This document shows, piece after piece, positions 25,655 to 33,719 of a DNA stretch of 64,000 nucleotides. A program made the position numbers and the translations under genes. The stretch comes from Candidatus Centipeda massiliensis (lineage in GTDB: Bacteria; Bacillota; Negativicutes; Selenomonadales; Selenomonadaceae): contig NZ_LT985756.1 in the NCBI RefSeq assembly GCF_900290285.1, forward strand, positions 150,390 through 214,389, read 5' to 3'. Numbering within the stretch: position 1 is the first letter of the stretch; every line of letters starts with the position of its first letter. The notes under the pieces are model-generated. The model was given only the letters and a program-made list of their open reading frames with translations, did not search any database and was not told the origin of the DNA.

Positions 25655-26397
25655 GCTCCTGCCTCCCTTCGGTGGTGCAGCGTACGGAAAAACGCCTGTA
25701 CGCGCTCATCTGCAATGTCCTGAAAACGTGCTGCCGTATCCACGGCGATCAGTTCCCCGTCGTAGATCATGGCGATGCGGTCAGCGATGCGGCTCGCACT
25801 CGCCATATCGTGCGTGACAACGACGGAGGTCACGCCGAGTTTTTTCTGCATATCTATGATGAGTTCATCGATCTTCGCCGTCATGATGGGATCAAGCCCC
25901 GAACTCGGCTCGTCGTAGAAGATGATCTCGGGGTCGGTCGCAATCGCACGCGCAAGCCCCACGCGTTTTTTCATGCCGCCCGAGAGTTCCTGCGGCATCA
26001 GCCCCGCCGCGTCGGGCAGCCCCACGAGTGCGAGTTTCTCACGCACAATGCGCCGAATCTCCTCCTCACTCTTATGCGTATGCTCGCGCAGCCCAAATGC
26101 GACGTTTTCGCCGACGCTCATCGAGTCAAAGAGTGCGGAGTACTGGAATACCATGCCCATGCGCAGGCGCACGCGGTCGAGCGCGTCCTCATCAAGCACG
26201 GCAATATTCTCGTCACCGATGTGGATGGCACCCGACGTGGGGCGATCCAGCCCGATCATGAGCCGCAGGAGCGTGGACTTACCAGAGCCCGAACCGCCGA
26301 TGATGGCGATGGTCTCGCCCCGTTGGATGGTGAGGCTGATCCCCTTGAGTGCTTCCTTGTCCCCGAAACACTTTTTGACATTGTTCAGTCGTATCAT
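25651..26397 (-). CDS. mlaF: MlaF, ATPase of the phospholipid-transport ABC complex
   Basis: 248 aa with Walker A GGSGSGKST (about residue 35-43), Q-loop FQYSALFDSMSV (ABC transporter of MCE type), signature LSGGMKKRVGLARA, Walker B IIFYDEPSSGLDP and the switch histidine VTHD. Powers MlaE-MlaD phospholipid movement. It lies between mlaE and mlaD with close spacing. MlaB, MlaC and MlaA genes are absent, consistent with the bridge-type system of Negativicutes. Confidence 0.95.
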   Translation of the reverse strand: MIRLNNVKKCFGDKEALKGISLTIQRGETIAIIGGSGSGKSTLLRLMIGLDRPTSGAIHIGDENIAVLDEDALDRVRLRMGMVFQYSALFDSMSVGENVAFGLREHTHKSEEEIRRIVREKLALVGLPDAAGLMPQELSGGMKKRVGLARAIATDPEIIFYDEPSSGLDPIMTAKIDELIIDMQKKLGVTSVVVTHDMASASRIADRIAMIYDGELIAVDTAARFQDIADERVQAFFRTLHHRREAGA

Positions 26398-26406
26398 AGC
26401 GTGTCC

Positions 26407-27174
26407 TCAGAACAGGAAGAACGTCAAGACGGCATTCAGAATAAAGATGACAATGATCGAGGTGACAACGGTCTGCATGGTCGCCTTGCCGACTCCCTCC
26501 GCACCGCTCGGCGCATTCAGTCCATAGTGGCAGCCGAGAACGGCGATGACGTTGCCGAAGAAGATCGCCTTGATGAGTCCGCCCGTCATATCGTAGATAA
26601 GCGCGTACTGCGTGATGGAGTGCGTGAATGTATAGGGCGAAATCCCCGAGTAATACACCGCCGTCAGGTAGCCGCCGAGGACGCCGATCACGTCGCCGAA
26701 CACGGTGAGGATCGGCACGACGATCATGCACGCAAGCATACGTGGCACGATGAGGTAGTTCACGGGACTGACCGCCATGACGCGCAGCGCGTCGATCTGC
26801 TCCGTAACCTTCATCGTTGAGACCTCTGCCGTGATCGCCGCACCCACACGCCCCGCGCAGACGACGCCGACGAGGACGGGTCCCAGCTCACGCCCGATGC
26901 CGATGGCAATGACCGCGCCGATGGTACTCTGCGCACCGTAGCGGATGAACTCGTGTGCGATTTGGAGTGTCAGCACAACGCCTGTGAAGAGGAGGGTGAG
27001 TCCGACGATGAGGAGGGAGTCCGCGCCAAGGTGCGCCATCTGGTAGACGATGCTGCGCACGCGCAGACGCTGTGTGACTTGACGCGCTGTCTCCCCATAG
27101 AGGAGGGTAATGCGCCCGATGTTCGCAAGATGCGTGAGGACAAAGCGCCCCACCGCCTCAAAGATGCGCTGCAT
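26407..27174 (-). CDS. mlaE: MlaE, permease of the phospholipid-transport ABC complex
   Basis: 255 aa, full length. Shows the MlaE/YrbE signature (GRELGPVLVGVVCAGRVGAA, EVSTMKVTEQIDALRVM) and five to six membrane segments. Dimerises and binds MlaF inside and MlaD outside. Follows rnhA by 18 bases. Confidence 0.95.
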   Translation of the reverse strand: MQRIFEAVGRFVLTHLANIGRITLLYGETARQVTQRLRVRSIVYQMAHLGADSLLIVGLTLLFTGVVLTLQIAHEFIRYGAQSTIGAVIAIGIGRELGPVLVGVVCAGRVGAAITAEVSTMKVTEQIDALRVMAVSPVNYLIVPRMLACMIVVPILTVFGDVIGVLGGYLTAVYYSGISPYTFTHSITQYALIYDMTGGLIKAIFFGNVIAVLGCHYGLNAPSGAEGVGKATMQTVVTSIIVIFILNAVLTFFLF

Positions 27175-27192
27175 GGATTCCCTCCTCCCTTT

Positions 27193-27876
27193 TTATCGTG
27201 TATGCTTCTCCGCCTCACTGCGCGCGAGCTCATCACAGCGCTCGTTGCGCGGATTGCCCGCGTGCCCCTTGACCCAATGAAACACGACGCGCCGTGCGGC
27301 GAACGCCGCGTCCAGCTGCATCCAGAGATCCTGATTGAGCACGGGCGCTCCGTCCGCCTTCTTCCACCCGCGCTTCTTCCACGCAGGCAGCCAAAACTTC
27401 GTGAATGCGTTCTTCAAATACTGACTGTCCGTATAGAGAGCGATGCGAGCGCCCTCGGGCACGGATGTGACTGCCATGAGCGCCGCCGTCAGCTCCATGC
27501 GGTTGTTCGTCGTCTCGGGGTCGCCGCCGCTGTACTCTCTGACCTCGCCCGTTGCGACCGTCTCGATGACGGCAGCCCAGCCGCCCGCACCGCCGGGATT
27601 GCGGAGGCACGAGCCGTCCGTGTGGATGATATAGTCTGCGTCCACGGGTTCTTCAACGATCAGTGCGGACGATTTTTTCGCCGCTGCGCCGCTTCTTGCA
27701 GCATGCGGCGCAGCTGAATCTGCCGCACCATCCAACCAGTCGCGTGCCTCCGCCTCCGTCATAAAGCCCTTGTAGACCGCGCCCTGAAAGCCCTGCACCT
27801 GCGCCGCACATTCCGCCCACACGGTGAAGATCCCCGTTTTGCGCCCGCGCTTCACGGCATAATATTTCTTTGCCAC
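27193..27876 (-). CDS. rnhA: Ribonuclease HI with N-terminal viroplasmin-type RNA/DNA-hybrid-binding domain
   Basis: 227 aa from GTG 27876, with AAAGAGG 5 nt upstream. Residues 1-45 form the hybrid-binding domain (KKYYAVKRGRKTGIFTVW, FQGAVYKGF), a linker follows, and the RNase H fold (about 80-227) shows the four metal-binding acids: D in IIHTDGSCLRNPGG, E in NNRMELTAALMA, D in LYTDSQYL and D in NERCDELAR. It degrades RNA in RNA-DNA hybrids. Sits between the PagL-like gene and mlaE with short gaps, a chance neighbour in function. Confidence 0.95.
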   Translation of the reverse strand: MAKKYYAVKRGRKTGIFTVWAECAAQVQGFQGAVYKGFMTEAEARDWLDGAADSAAPHAARSGAAAKKSSALIVEEPVDADYIIHTDGSCLRNPGGAGGWAAVIETVATGEVREYSGGDPETTNNRMELTAALMAVTSVPEGARIALYTDSQYLKNAFTKFWLPAWKKRGWKKADGAPVLNQDLWMQLDAAFAARRVVFHWVKGHAGNPRNERCDELARSEAEKHTR

Positions 27877-27886
27877 AAATACCTCT

Positions 27887-28510
27887 TTAGTACGAGTACC
27901 GATAGCCAACGGATACGCCCACACCGTTGTAGCCGGGGTTCTTCGTGCGCTGTCCGTTCGACACATGATGTCCGAGATAGGCGACACTGAGTGCATTCCG
28001 CTCATTGAACTTGTACGTCACACGCGGACCCACGCGCCACATAAAGCCGTAGTTGCGCGTGTGTGCAGGATGCACGCGATTGTAGACGAGAACTGCCCCC
28101 GTAAAGTCAAAGGATGCCTCCCATTTTTTCCCGAGCGGATGCGTCCAGCGCACCATGTACGCAGGTCCCGCACCGACCGCCGACGAGTCAAGTTCGACAT
28201 TCGGACGATCCTTCTCCGCCCACGATCCGACGGGACGTGAGACAGTCAGCCCCCAATGGAGCGTCATGCCGTGCATCTCTTTGTACTGGCGAAAAACGTG
28301 CAGATTATAGAGGTCGATGTGACGGCGCTCTCCACGCTGCTTTAGAGCGTCGATCTGGATCTCCGCCTTCTTGTCCTGCACCGAGGCGTCACCTATATGC
28401 ATCTGCATCGTATGCCCATCCGCCTCTGCGGGCGCAGCCGCTGCCGTCCCCGCCGTGCTCAGCGCGAACACAGCCGCAAGTGCCGTCATTTTCGCTTTGA
28501 AAAAAGTCAT
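27887..28510 (-). CDS. PagL-like lipid A 3-O-deacylase / acyloxyacyl hydrolase family barrel
   Basis: 207 aa from ATG 28510 (GGAGG upstream). Signal peptide (about 1-25, AAAAPAE), then an eight-strand-type barrel ending SVGYRYSY. Near the C-terminus HHVSNGQRTKNPGYNGVGV matches the PagL H-x-S-N ... NPG-x-N pattern that carries the catalytic His and Ser. PagL removes the 3-O acyl chain of lipid A at the outer membrane. Its place in an operon with mlaEFD agrees with outer-leaflet lipid tuning. Similarity is by motif only. Confidence 0.72.
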   Translation of the reverse strand: MTFFKAKMTALAAVFALSTAGTAAAAPAEADGHTMQMHIGDASVQDKKAEIQIDALKQRGERRHIDLYNLHVFRQYKEMHGMTLHWGLTVSRPVGSWAEKDRPNVELDSSAVGAGPAYMVRWTHPLGKKWEASFDFTGAVLVYNRVHPAHTRNYGFMWRVGPRVTYKFNERNALSVAYLGHHVSNGQRTKNPGYNGVGVSVGYRYSY

Positions 28511-28515
28511 ATCCG

Positions 28516-29070
28516 TCACCTCCAACGTGTAAAAAGCTCCGCCTCAATGCCGAGGCGGTCGAGGATCTTGCCCACCATCATATCGACGAGATCATCGAGT
28601 GTCTCTGGTCTGTGATAAAAGCCCGGCGCGGCGGGCATGATGATCGCCCCCGCACGCGCGAGCCGCAGCAGATTCTCAAGATGGATCTCGTGCATTGGTG
28701 TCTCGCGCGGCACGAGGAGAAGCCGTCGCCCCTCCTTGAGCGTCACGTCCGCTGCCCGCGTGAGGAGATCGTCCGTCACGCCATGCGCAATCGCACCCGC
28801 CGTCTTCATCGAGCAGGGCAGGATAACCATCGCATCCATGCTGAATGAGCCACTCGCAATCGCCGCACCTACGTCATCGTTCGGATAGAGAACATCGACG
28901 CGCCGCGAAAGCTCCTCCATCGTCACGCCGCACTCGTAGGCGAGCACACGCTGTCCGCTGTCCGTGATGACCGCATGCACCTCGATGCCCTGCTCGCGCA
29001 GCACATCGATCAGGCGGACGGCATAAACGCTGCCGCTCGCGCCCGTAATGCCAACGATGAGCCTTTTCAT
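28516..29070 (-). CDS. ubiX: Flavin prenyltransferase UbiX
   Basis: 184 aa. Starts [19 protein letters not shown], with the flavin-binding region and conserved [20 protein letters not shown] and [12 protein letters not shown] segments. UbiX joins dimethylallyl phosphate to FMN to give prenylated FMN for UbiD-type decarboxylases. No ubiD gene lies in the window. The ATG overlaps the serS stop. Confidence 0.95.
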   Translation of the reverse strand: MKRLIVGITGASGSVYAVRLIDVLREQGIEVHAVITDSGQRVLAYECGVTMEELSRRVDVLYPNDDVGAAIASGSFSMDAMVILPCSMKTAGAIAHGVTDDLLTRAADVTLKEGRRLLLVPRETPMHEIHLENLLRLARAGAIIMPAAPGFYHRPETLDDLVDMMVGKILDRLGIEAELFTRWR

Positions 29071-30338
29071 CGAATGACCGTAACCCCGCCCATGTACGGT
29101 ACAAGAGCCTGCGGCACGAGAACGGAGCCATCCTCCTGCTGATAGTTCTCAAGAATCGCCGCAACCGTGCGCCCGACCGCTACGCCCGAGCCGTTCAGCG
29201 TATGGAGGAAGGCGGGCTTTGCCCCGCGCTCCGGACGATACTTGATGTTTGCGCGTCGCGCCTGATAGTCCGTGCAGTTCGAGCAGGACGAGATCTCACG
29301 GTATTTGTCCTGCGCCGGCATCCAGACCTCGATGTCATACGTCTTTGCCGAGGTAAAGCTCATATCGCCCGTGCAGAGCTGCACAACGCGGTACGGCAGT
29401 TCGAGCGTTTTCAGCACATCCTCCGCCGCCTCCACCATCGTCTCAAGCTCGTTCCAGCTTGTCTCCGGCGTAACGAATTTGATCAGCTCCACCTTGTTGA
29501 ACTGATGCTGACGGATCAGCCCACGCGTGTCGCGTCCCGCACTGCCCGCCTCCGCGCGGAAGCACGCCGTATAGGAAGTGTAGTACTCCGGCAGCTGCTC
29601 CGCGTCCAGAATCTCATCGCGGTGGTAGTTCGTCGTCGGCACCTCCGCCGTCGGCACGAGGTAGTAGTCCAGCCCATCGAGCTTGAACATATCCTCCGCG
29701 AACTTCGGCAGCTGCCCCGTCCCAACCATGCTCGCCTCATTGACGATGTAGGGCGCGAGCATCTCCGTGTAGCCGTGCTTCTGCGCATGGAGATCCATCA
29801 TGAAGTTGATGCAGGCACGCTCAAGCCGTGCGCCAAGCCCCTTGTAGAACGTAAAGCGCGCACCCGTGACCTTTGCCGCACGCTCCGCATCGAGCACGCC
29901 GAGTTTTTCGCCAATGTCCCAATGCGCCTGCGGCGCGAACTCAAACGTGCGCGGTATCCCCCAGCGGCGTACCTCCGGATTTTGCGTATCATCCTTGCCG
30001 ATCGGCACATCCGCCTTCGGCATATTCGGGATCTGCAGGAGCAGATCGCGCAGCTTCAGCTCCACGTCGCGCAGATCCTCATCGAGCGCCGCAATCTCAT
30101 CGCCGAGCGCACGCATCTCAGCAACCACATCATCCGCACTCTCGCCCGCCTTCTTGCGCACGCCGATCTCCTTCGAGACGGCGTTGCGGCGCGCCTTCTT
30201 CTCCTCCACATCCTGCAGGATTGTGCGACGGCGCTCCTCAAGTTCCAAGAACGACGAGAGATCAAGCGCATTGCAGCGGTTCTTCAGCATCTCCTGTACC
30301 TGAGACAGATTCTCGCGCACAAATTTCATATCCAACAT
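29067..30338 (-). CDS. serS: Seryl-tRNA synthetase
   Basis: 423 aa class II synthetase: N-terminal tRNA-binding coiled coil (about 25-105), motif 2 ([22 protein letters not shown]), the serine/ATP site (STxEVP as [14 protein letters not shown]) and motif 3 ([16 protein letters not shown]). Charges tRNA-Ser and tRNA-Sec with serine. First gene of the serS-ubiX-pagL-rnhA-mla operon, 50 bases after the terminator of an unassigned structured RNA. I see no T-box core (GGTGGxACCGCG) there. Confidence 0.97.
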   Translation of the reverse strand: MLDMKFVRENLSQVQEMLKNRCNALDLSSFLELEERRRTILQDVEEKKARRNAVSKEIGVRKKAGESADDVVAEMRALGDEIAALDEDLRDVELKLRDLLLQIPNMPKADVPIGKDDTQNPEVRRWGIPRTFEFAPQAHWDIGEKLGVLDAERAAKVTGARFTFYKGLGARLERACINFMMDLHAQKHGYTEMLAPYIVNEASMVGTGQLPKFAEDMFKLDGLDYYLVPTAEVPTTNYHRDEILDAEQLPEYYTSYTACFRAEAGSAGRDTRGLIRQHQFNKVELIKFVTPETSWNELETMVEAAEDVLKTLELPYRVVQLCTGDMSFTSAKTYDIEVWMPAQDKYREISSCSNCTDYQARRANIKYRPERGAKPAFLHTLNGSGVAVGRTVAAILENYQQEDGSVLVPQALVPYMGGVTVIR

Positions 30339-30390
30339 TCAAATCACTCCATTATGTAGTTTTCCTGTTATTCTATCACACACAGAAACT

Positions 30391-30420
30391 AAAAGCAAAA
30401 GCCGCCCATCTCGGGCGGCT
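30391..30420 (-). terminator. Terminator of the pre-serS RNA
   Basis: GCCGCCC / GGGCGGC stem (30401-30407, 30413-30419) followed by TTTTGCTTTT on the minus strand, about 50 bases before serS. Confidence 0.9.
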
Positions 30421-30537
30421 TCCCTGCAATAGCAATTAGACAGGCGTCCAATTCTCCTGCATCTACTCGGGTTTCCCCTGTCGTGCCATCGGCGTGTGGG
30501 CTGGACGAAATCTCCCACCTCAAATTGCTATTATGCT
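30391..30537 (-). ncRNA. Unassigned structured RNA with pseudoknot and terminator, upstream of serS
   Basis: Promoter (30544-30572) to terminator (30391-30420) gives about 145 nt. A 10-bp closing stem (30523-30532 with 30428-30437) encloses a hairpin GTGGG/CCCAC (30514-30518 with 30496-30500), a small GCC-GAU-GGC hairpin, and a stem GACAG/CTGTC (30478-30482 with 30439-30443) topped by GGG-GAAA-CCC. The loop of the first hairpin (30502-30507) is complementary over 6 bases to 30445-30450, a possible pseudoknot. No coding capacity. It may be an orphan riboswitch for serS or a free small RNA. I could not fit it to T-box, SRP, 6S or common riboswitch patterns. Confidence 0.6.
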
Positions 30538-30543
30538 ATCTTT

Positions 30544-30572
30544 ATTTTATATATTTTACTTCCTTTTGTAAA
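30544..30572 (-). promoter_or_regulatory. Promoter of the pre-serS RNA / serS operon
   Basis: Minus-strand TTTACA (30567-30572) and TAAAAT (30544-30549) with a 17-base AT-rich spacer. Start would fall near 30537, at the base of the closing stem of the structured RNA. Confidence 0.75.
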
Positions 30573-30728
30573 GAACTTTCTTGCTGCGGAGAAGCCGCCG
30601 CCATGCGCTATCTCTGATGTGTAAAAACGTAATAATAGCATCGGGCGCACTTTGTAAAGAAAAGCCCGCTTCTTCATTCGCGTTTCACAGAGTCATAGTA
30701 GAATCTACACGAAAAGGAGAGCATTTTC

Positions 30729-31835
30729 ATGAAAATCTTACCGTGGGCGGGGAACTCCATCTTCCCAGCCCTCTGCACCTCGCTGCTCGCATGGCGCAAA
30801 TCCGCGCCCGACACGCGCGATCTGCCGTGGCGCGACGAGCCGACGCCCTATCACGTCTGGATCTCGGAGATCATGCTGCAGCAGACCCGCGCAGCCGTCG
30901 TGCGCGGCTACTATCTGCGCTTTCTCGATGCGCTGCCAAGTGTGCGCGATCTCGCGGAGGTGGACGACGACGCACTGATGAAGCTCTGGCAGGGACTCGG
31001 CTACTACAGCCGTGCACGCAATCTCAAACGTGCGGCAGAGGTCATCGTTCGCGAACATGAAGGACAGCTGCCAAACGACTTCGATGCTCTGCTCGCCCTG
31101 CCCGGCATTGGACGCTATACCGCGAGCGCGATTTCCTCCTTTGCCTATGGACAGCCACGCCCCGCCGTCGACGGCAATTTCCTGCGCGTCGCCGCACGCG
31201 TCACAGCAAACCCCATCGACATTGCAAAGGACGCATCAAAGCGCGCACTTGAGGCGGCACTTGTCCCCTCCTACCCGAGTGGACGCGATGCGGGACTGCT
31301 CAACGAGGCATTTATGGATCTCGGCGCAACCGTCTGTCTGCCAAACGGAGCGCCGCTCTGCCACACCTGTCCCGCCGCATGCCTCTGCCTCGCGCACGAG
31401 TACGGCACGGAGCAGAACTATCCCGTTAAGACAGCGCTCAAAGCACGCCGCAAGGAGAAGCGCACCATCCTCCTCCTTGCCTGCGGCGACCACATCGCCA
31501 TACGAAAAAGACCTGCGAAGGGACTCCTCGCAGGTCTCTGGGAATATCCGAATCTAGACGGAAAGCTGTCGCGACGCGCTGTCCGCGCGCATCTCGAAGC
31601 AGAGGGCTTCGAGGTATGTACCATCGTGCCGCTTCCCCCTGCGCGCCATATCTTTTCCCATATCGAATGGGAGCTGACTGGCTGGGCAGTCACGGTCACC
31701 GACACGAACGAGCCACCGCTCATGGCAGCAGAGGAAATCGAGGGCGCACCAAGTCCTCTCCTATGGGTGCGGCGCGAAGAACTCGCAGACAAGTACAGCA
31801 TCCCTGCGGCATTCGGGTACTTTACGCCGCAATGA
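30729..31835 (+). CDS. mutY: Adenine DNA glycosylase MutY
   Basis: 368 aa. Removes A mispaired with 8-oxoguanine. Helix-hairpin-helix LPGIGRYTASAI, catalytic Asp in AVDGNFLRVAARV, the catalytic Glu region WISEIMLQQT, an iron-sulfur loop (CLPNGAPLCHTCPAACLC, first spacing 7 rather than the usual 6) and a C-terminal NUDIX-like 8-oxoG reader (about 245-368). Start ATG has AAGGAG upstream. Transcribed away from serS and closed by its own terminator. Confidence 0.96.
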   Translation: MKILPWAGNSIFPALCTSLLAWRKSAPDTRDLPWRDEPTPYHVWISEIMLQQTRAAVVRGYYLRFLDALPSVRDLAEVDDDALMKLWQGLGYYSRARNLKRAAEVIVREHEGQLPNDFDALLALPGIGRYTASAISSFAYGQPRPAVDGNFLRVAARVTANPIDIAKDASKRALEAALVPSYPSGRDAGLLNEAFMDLGATVCLPNGAPLCHTCPAACLCLAHEYGTEQNYPVKTALKARRKEKRTILLLACGDHIAIRKRPAKGLLAGLWEYPNLDGKLSRRAVRAHLEAEGFEVCTIVPLPPARHIFSHIEWELTGWAVTVTDTNEPPLMAAEEIEGAPSPLLWVRREELADKYSIPAAFGYFTPQ

Positions 31836-31865
31836 AAAATCCCCGCACGTTGGCGGAGATTTTTC
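31834..31865. terminator. Bidirectional terminator after mutY
   Basis: Thirteen-bp arms GAAAAATCCCCGC and GCGGAGATTTTTC (one G-T) overlap the mutY stop and end just before the tonB gene, serving both directions. Confidence 0.8.
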
Positions 31866-31875
31866 ATTGCAGATA

Positions 31876-32685
31876 TTACGGCTGAAAGATCAGCGTCTTT
31901 TCAAACCAGAGTTTGATGGGATACCCCTGATAGACAATGGGTGCAAAACGCATGCGCCAGAACGCCTCCTCTGCCGCCTGTCGGAAGCCGAGGTTCGGCG
32001 CATCGGTGAGGATGCGGACGGACTCAATGCTGCCGTCCGTCCCGACGAGAACGCGCCCCGTCACGGATACGGTCGCAGAGTAGCCCAAAGAACGAGCCTC
32101 TTCTGGATAGTATGCCTCCGCGTCGCGCAGAATGCGGTAGGAAATTCCAGCGGCAGAGGATGCGGTATACGAACCGTCACCGTTATCAGAGAATCCATCT
32201 CCGAGTCCCACCGCCGTTCCGATTCCGCCCCCTCCTGCAGCAGACGATGTGCCATCTCCACCGCCAGCTGCAGCTCCCGTACGTGCAGCGGCGGCTGTAT
32301 CGCCGCTCTTCGTCTCACTTGGTACGGCATCCATTGCGGAGACAAGTGCATTTTCCGCAGGAGGAACAACACGATCCATCTCCTGTGCCGTTGGCGCTGC
32401 AGCCGCCTTGATGCTCGGGAGCAACGATGGGGCTGACGCACTTTCTGTACGGTTTTCCCTCCGTTCTTCCGACACAGCAGGGGCACCGCCCGCACTGCCC
32501 TCATTTGCTGCCCCCTGCACCGCCGCCGCAACCTGAGTCTCAGATAGGAACCCCACTTGAAGCGGGGTTGTCGGAATGGGTGGCGATACGAGCCAGTCCA
32601 CCCCAAACAAGAGCAAGACACCTACAACAGCTGCATGGACGGCGAGTGAGAGTCCTCCATAGATTTTCCACGAATGTGTCCGCAT
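31876..32685 (-). CDS. TonB-family energy transducer
   Basis: 269 aa from ATG 32685 (GGGGTGA upstream). N-terminal transmembrane helix (about 10-30, LSLAVHAAVVGVLLLFG), a long Ala/Ser/Gly-rich periplasmic linker instead of the usual Pro/Lys stretch, and a C-terminal TonB domain (about 185-269, YYPEEARSLGYSATVSVTGR, WRMRFAPIVYQG). Transfers proton-motive energy from ExbB/ExbD to the receptor encoded upstream in the same operon. Confidence 0.92.
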   Translation of the reverse strand: MRTHSWKIYGGLSLAVHAAVVGVLLLFGVDWLVSPPIPTTPLQVGFLSETQVAAAVQGAANEGSAGGAPAVSEERRENRTESASAPSLLPSIKAAAAPTAQEMDRVVPPAENALVSAMDAVPSETKSGDTAAAARTGAAAGGGDGTSSAAGGGGIGTAVGLGDGFSDNGDGSYTASSAAGISYRILRDAEAYYPEEARSLGYSATVSVTGRVLVGTDGSIESVRILTDAPNLGFRQAAEEAFWRMRFAPIVYQGYPIKLWFEKTLIFQP

Positions 32686-32689
32686 GGCA

Positions 32690-33097
32690 TCACCCCGGTG
32701 TATCGGTCGCGATATAGACCTTTTCAATCCCGAGACGTTTTACCACATCCATGACCTGCACGACCGTCCCGTAGGAAGCCGCCGCATCTCCACGCAGAAT
32801 GACGGAGATGTCCTCCCCGTGCGCCACGTCCTCCGTGAGGCGTACCGTGAGATCGCGCAGACTCATGAGGTCGCGCTCGTAGTAGATGCCGCCGTCCGCC
32901 GTAATCGTGACAGGGATGTTGCGCGTCATGCTGACCTTTGCACTCTCCGCCTGTGGGAGTGTGAGTGGCATACTCTTTTGAACGACCATCGAGAGCATGC
33001 TCATCATGAAGAATACAAGCAGAAAGAAAATGATGTCGATCATTGGAATGATCATTAGCTGCGGACGCTCCTCCTGTGGCAGGAGATCAAGCTTCAC
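32690..33097 (-). CDS. exbD: ExbD, TonB-complex subunit
   Basis: 135 aa from GTG 33097, preceded by GGGGTGAG; the gene overlaps exbB by 11 bases. One transmembrane helix carries the essential Asp (PMIDIIFFLLVFFMM, about residue 22) and the periplasmic domain follows (VTITADGGIYYERDLMSL). Works with ExbB as proton channel for TonB. The longer frame upstream reads through exbB and is not used. Confidence 0.93.
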   Translation of the reverse strand: MKLDLLPQEERPQLMIIPMIDIIFFLLVFFMMSMLSMVVQKSMPLTLPQAESAKVSMTRNIPVTITADGGIYYERDLMSLRDLTVRLTEDVAHGEDISVILRGDAAASYGTVVQVMDVVKRLGIEKVYIATDTPG

Positions 33098-33704
33098 GGC
33101 GCTCACCCCCAGCATGCGCCAGATACATCGTCGCAGTATATTCCACGTCTGCAATGATACCATTCGCCCGATGTGAGAGATAGGCATAAAGACTGAGTGC
33201 AAGGATCGCCACAAGAAGGCCGCTCGCCGTCGCGACAAGTGCCTCTCCGACGCCGCCCGTGATGGCAAACGGCTCGCCCTCAGAAACGGACAGCACGCTG
33301 AACGAGCTGATCATACCGATGACCGTACCGAGAAGGCCGAGGAGCGGTGCCATTGTCACGATCACGCTCAGATACTCAAGGTAGCGGCGCAGTTCAAGTG
33401 CTTTTTTCTTTGCTGATGCCTGTACAACCTCCTCCTGACGCACATTTGTGTGCATACGTTCTGCAAGTGCCGCAAGCAAAACCTCGCCTGCCGCGCAACC
33501 TGAATTCCTGCATAGTTCAGAGACACGGTCATAGTTCTCAGCAGCAAGTGCCGCATTGACCTCGCCGCTGAAATCCGCAGCCTTTGCCGTCTGTCCCCGA
33601 TAGTACGAGAATCGCTCAAGTGCAATCATCACACTGATCAACGAAGCAAGACCGATGGGAATCATCGCAAGCCCGCCCTTAGCGAGCAGTTCAAAAATCT
33701 CCAT
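33087..33704 (-). CDS. exbB: ExbB/TolQ/MotA-family proton channel
   Basis: 205 aa with three membrane helices (about 10-28, 115-135, 155-180) and the family core LLGLLGTVIGMISSF and GVGEALVATASGLLVAI. Together with ExbD it powers TonB. Sixteen bases after the receptor gene. Confidence 0.93.
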   Translation of the reverse strand: MEIFELLAKGGLAMIPIGLASLISVMIALERFSYYRGQTAKAADFSGEVNAALAAENYDRVSELCRNSGCAAGEVLLAALAERMHTNVRQEEVVQASAKKKALELRRYLEYLSVIVTMAPLLGLLGTVIGMISSFSVLSVSEGEPFAITGGVGEALVATASGLLVAILALSLYAYLSHRANGIIADVEYTATMYLAHAGGERREA

Positions 33705-33719
33705 TGTCCCCCGCCTTCC

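Noticed and set aside
30421-30537. T-box, SRP RNA or 6S RNA as identity of the pre-serS RNA
   Set aside because: No GGTGGxACCGCG T-box core, no SRP GGAAGCAGC-type apical loop, and too short for 6S. A resemblance to the SRP tip (ACAG-GGGGAAACCC-GAGTAG) was considered but does not fit the flanks.
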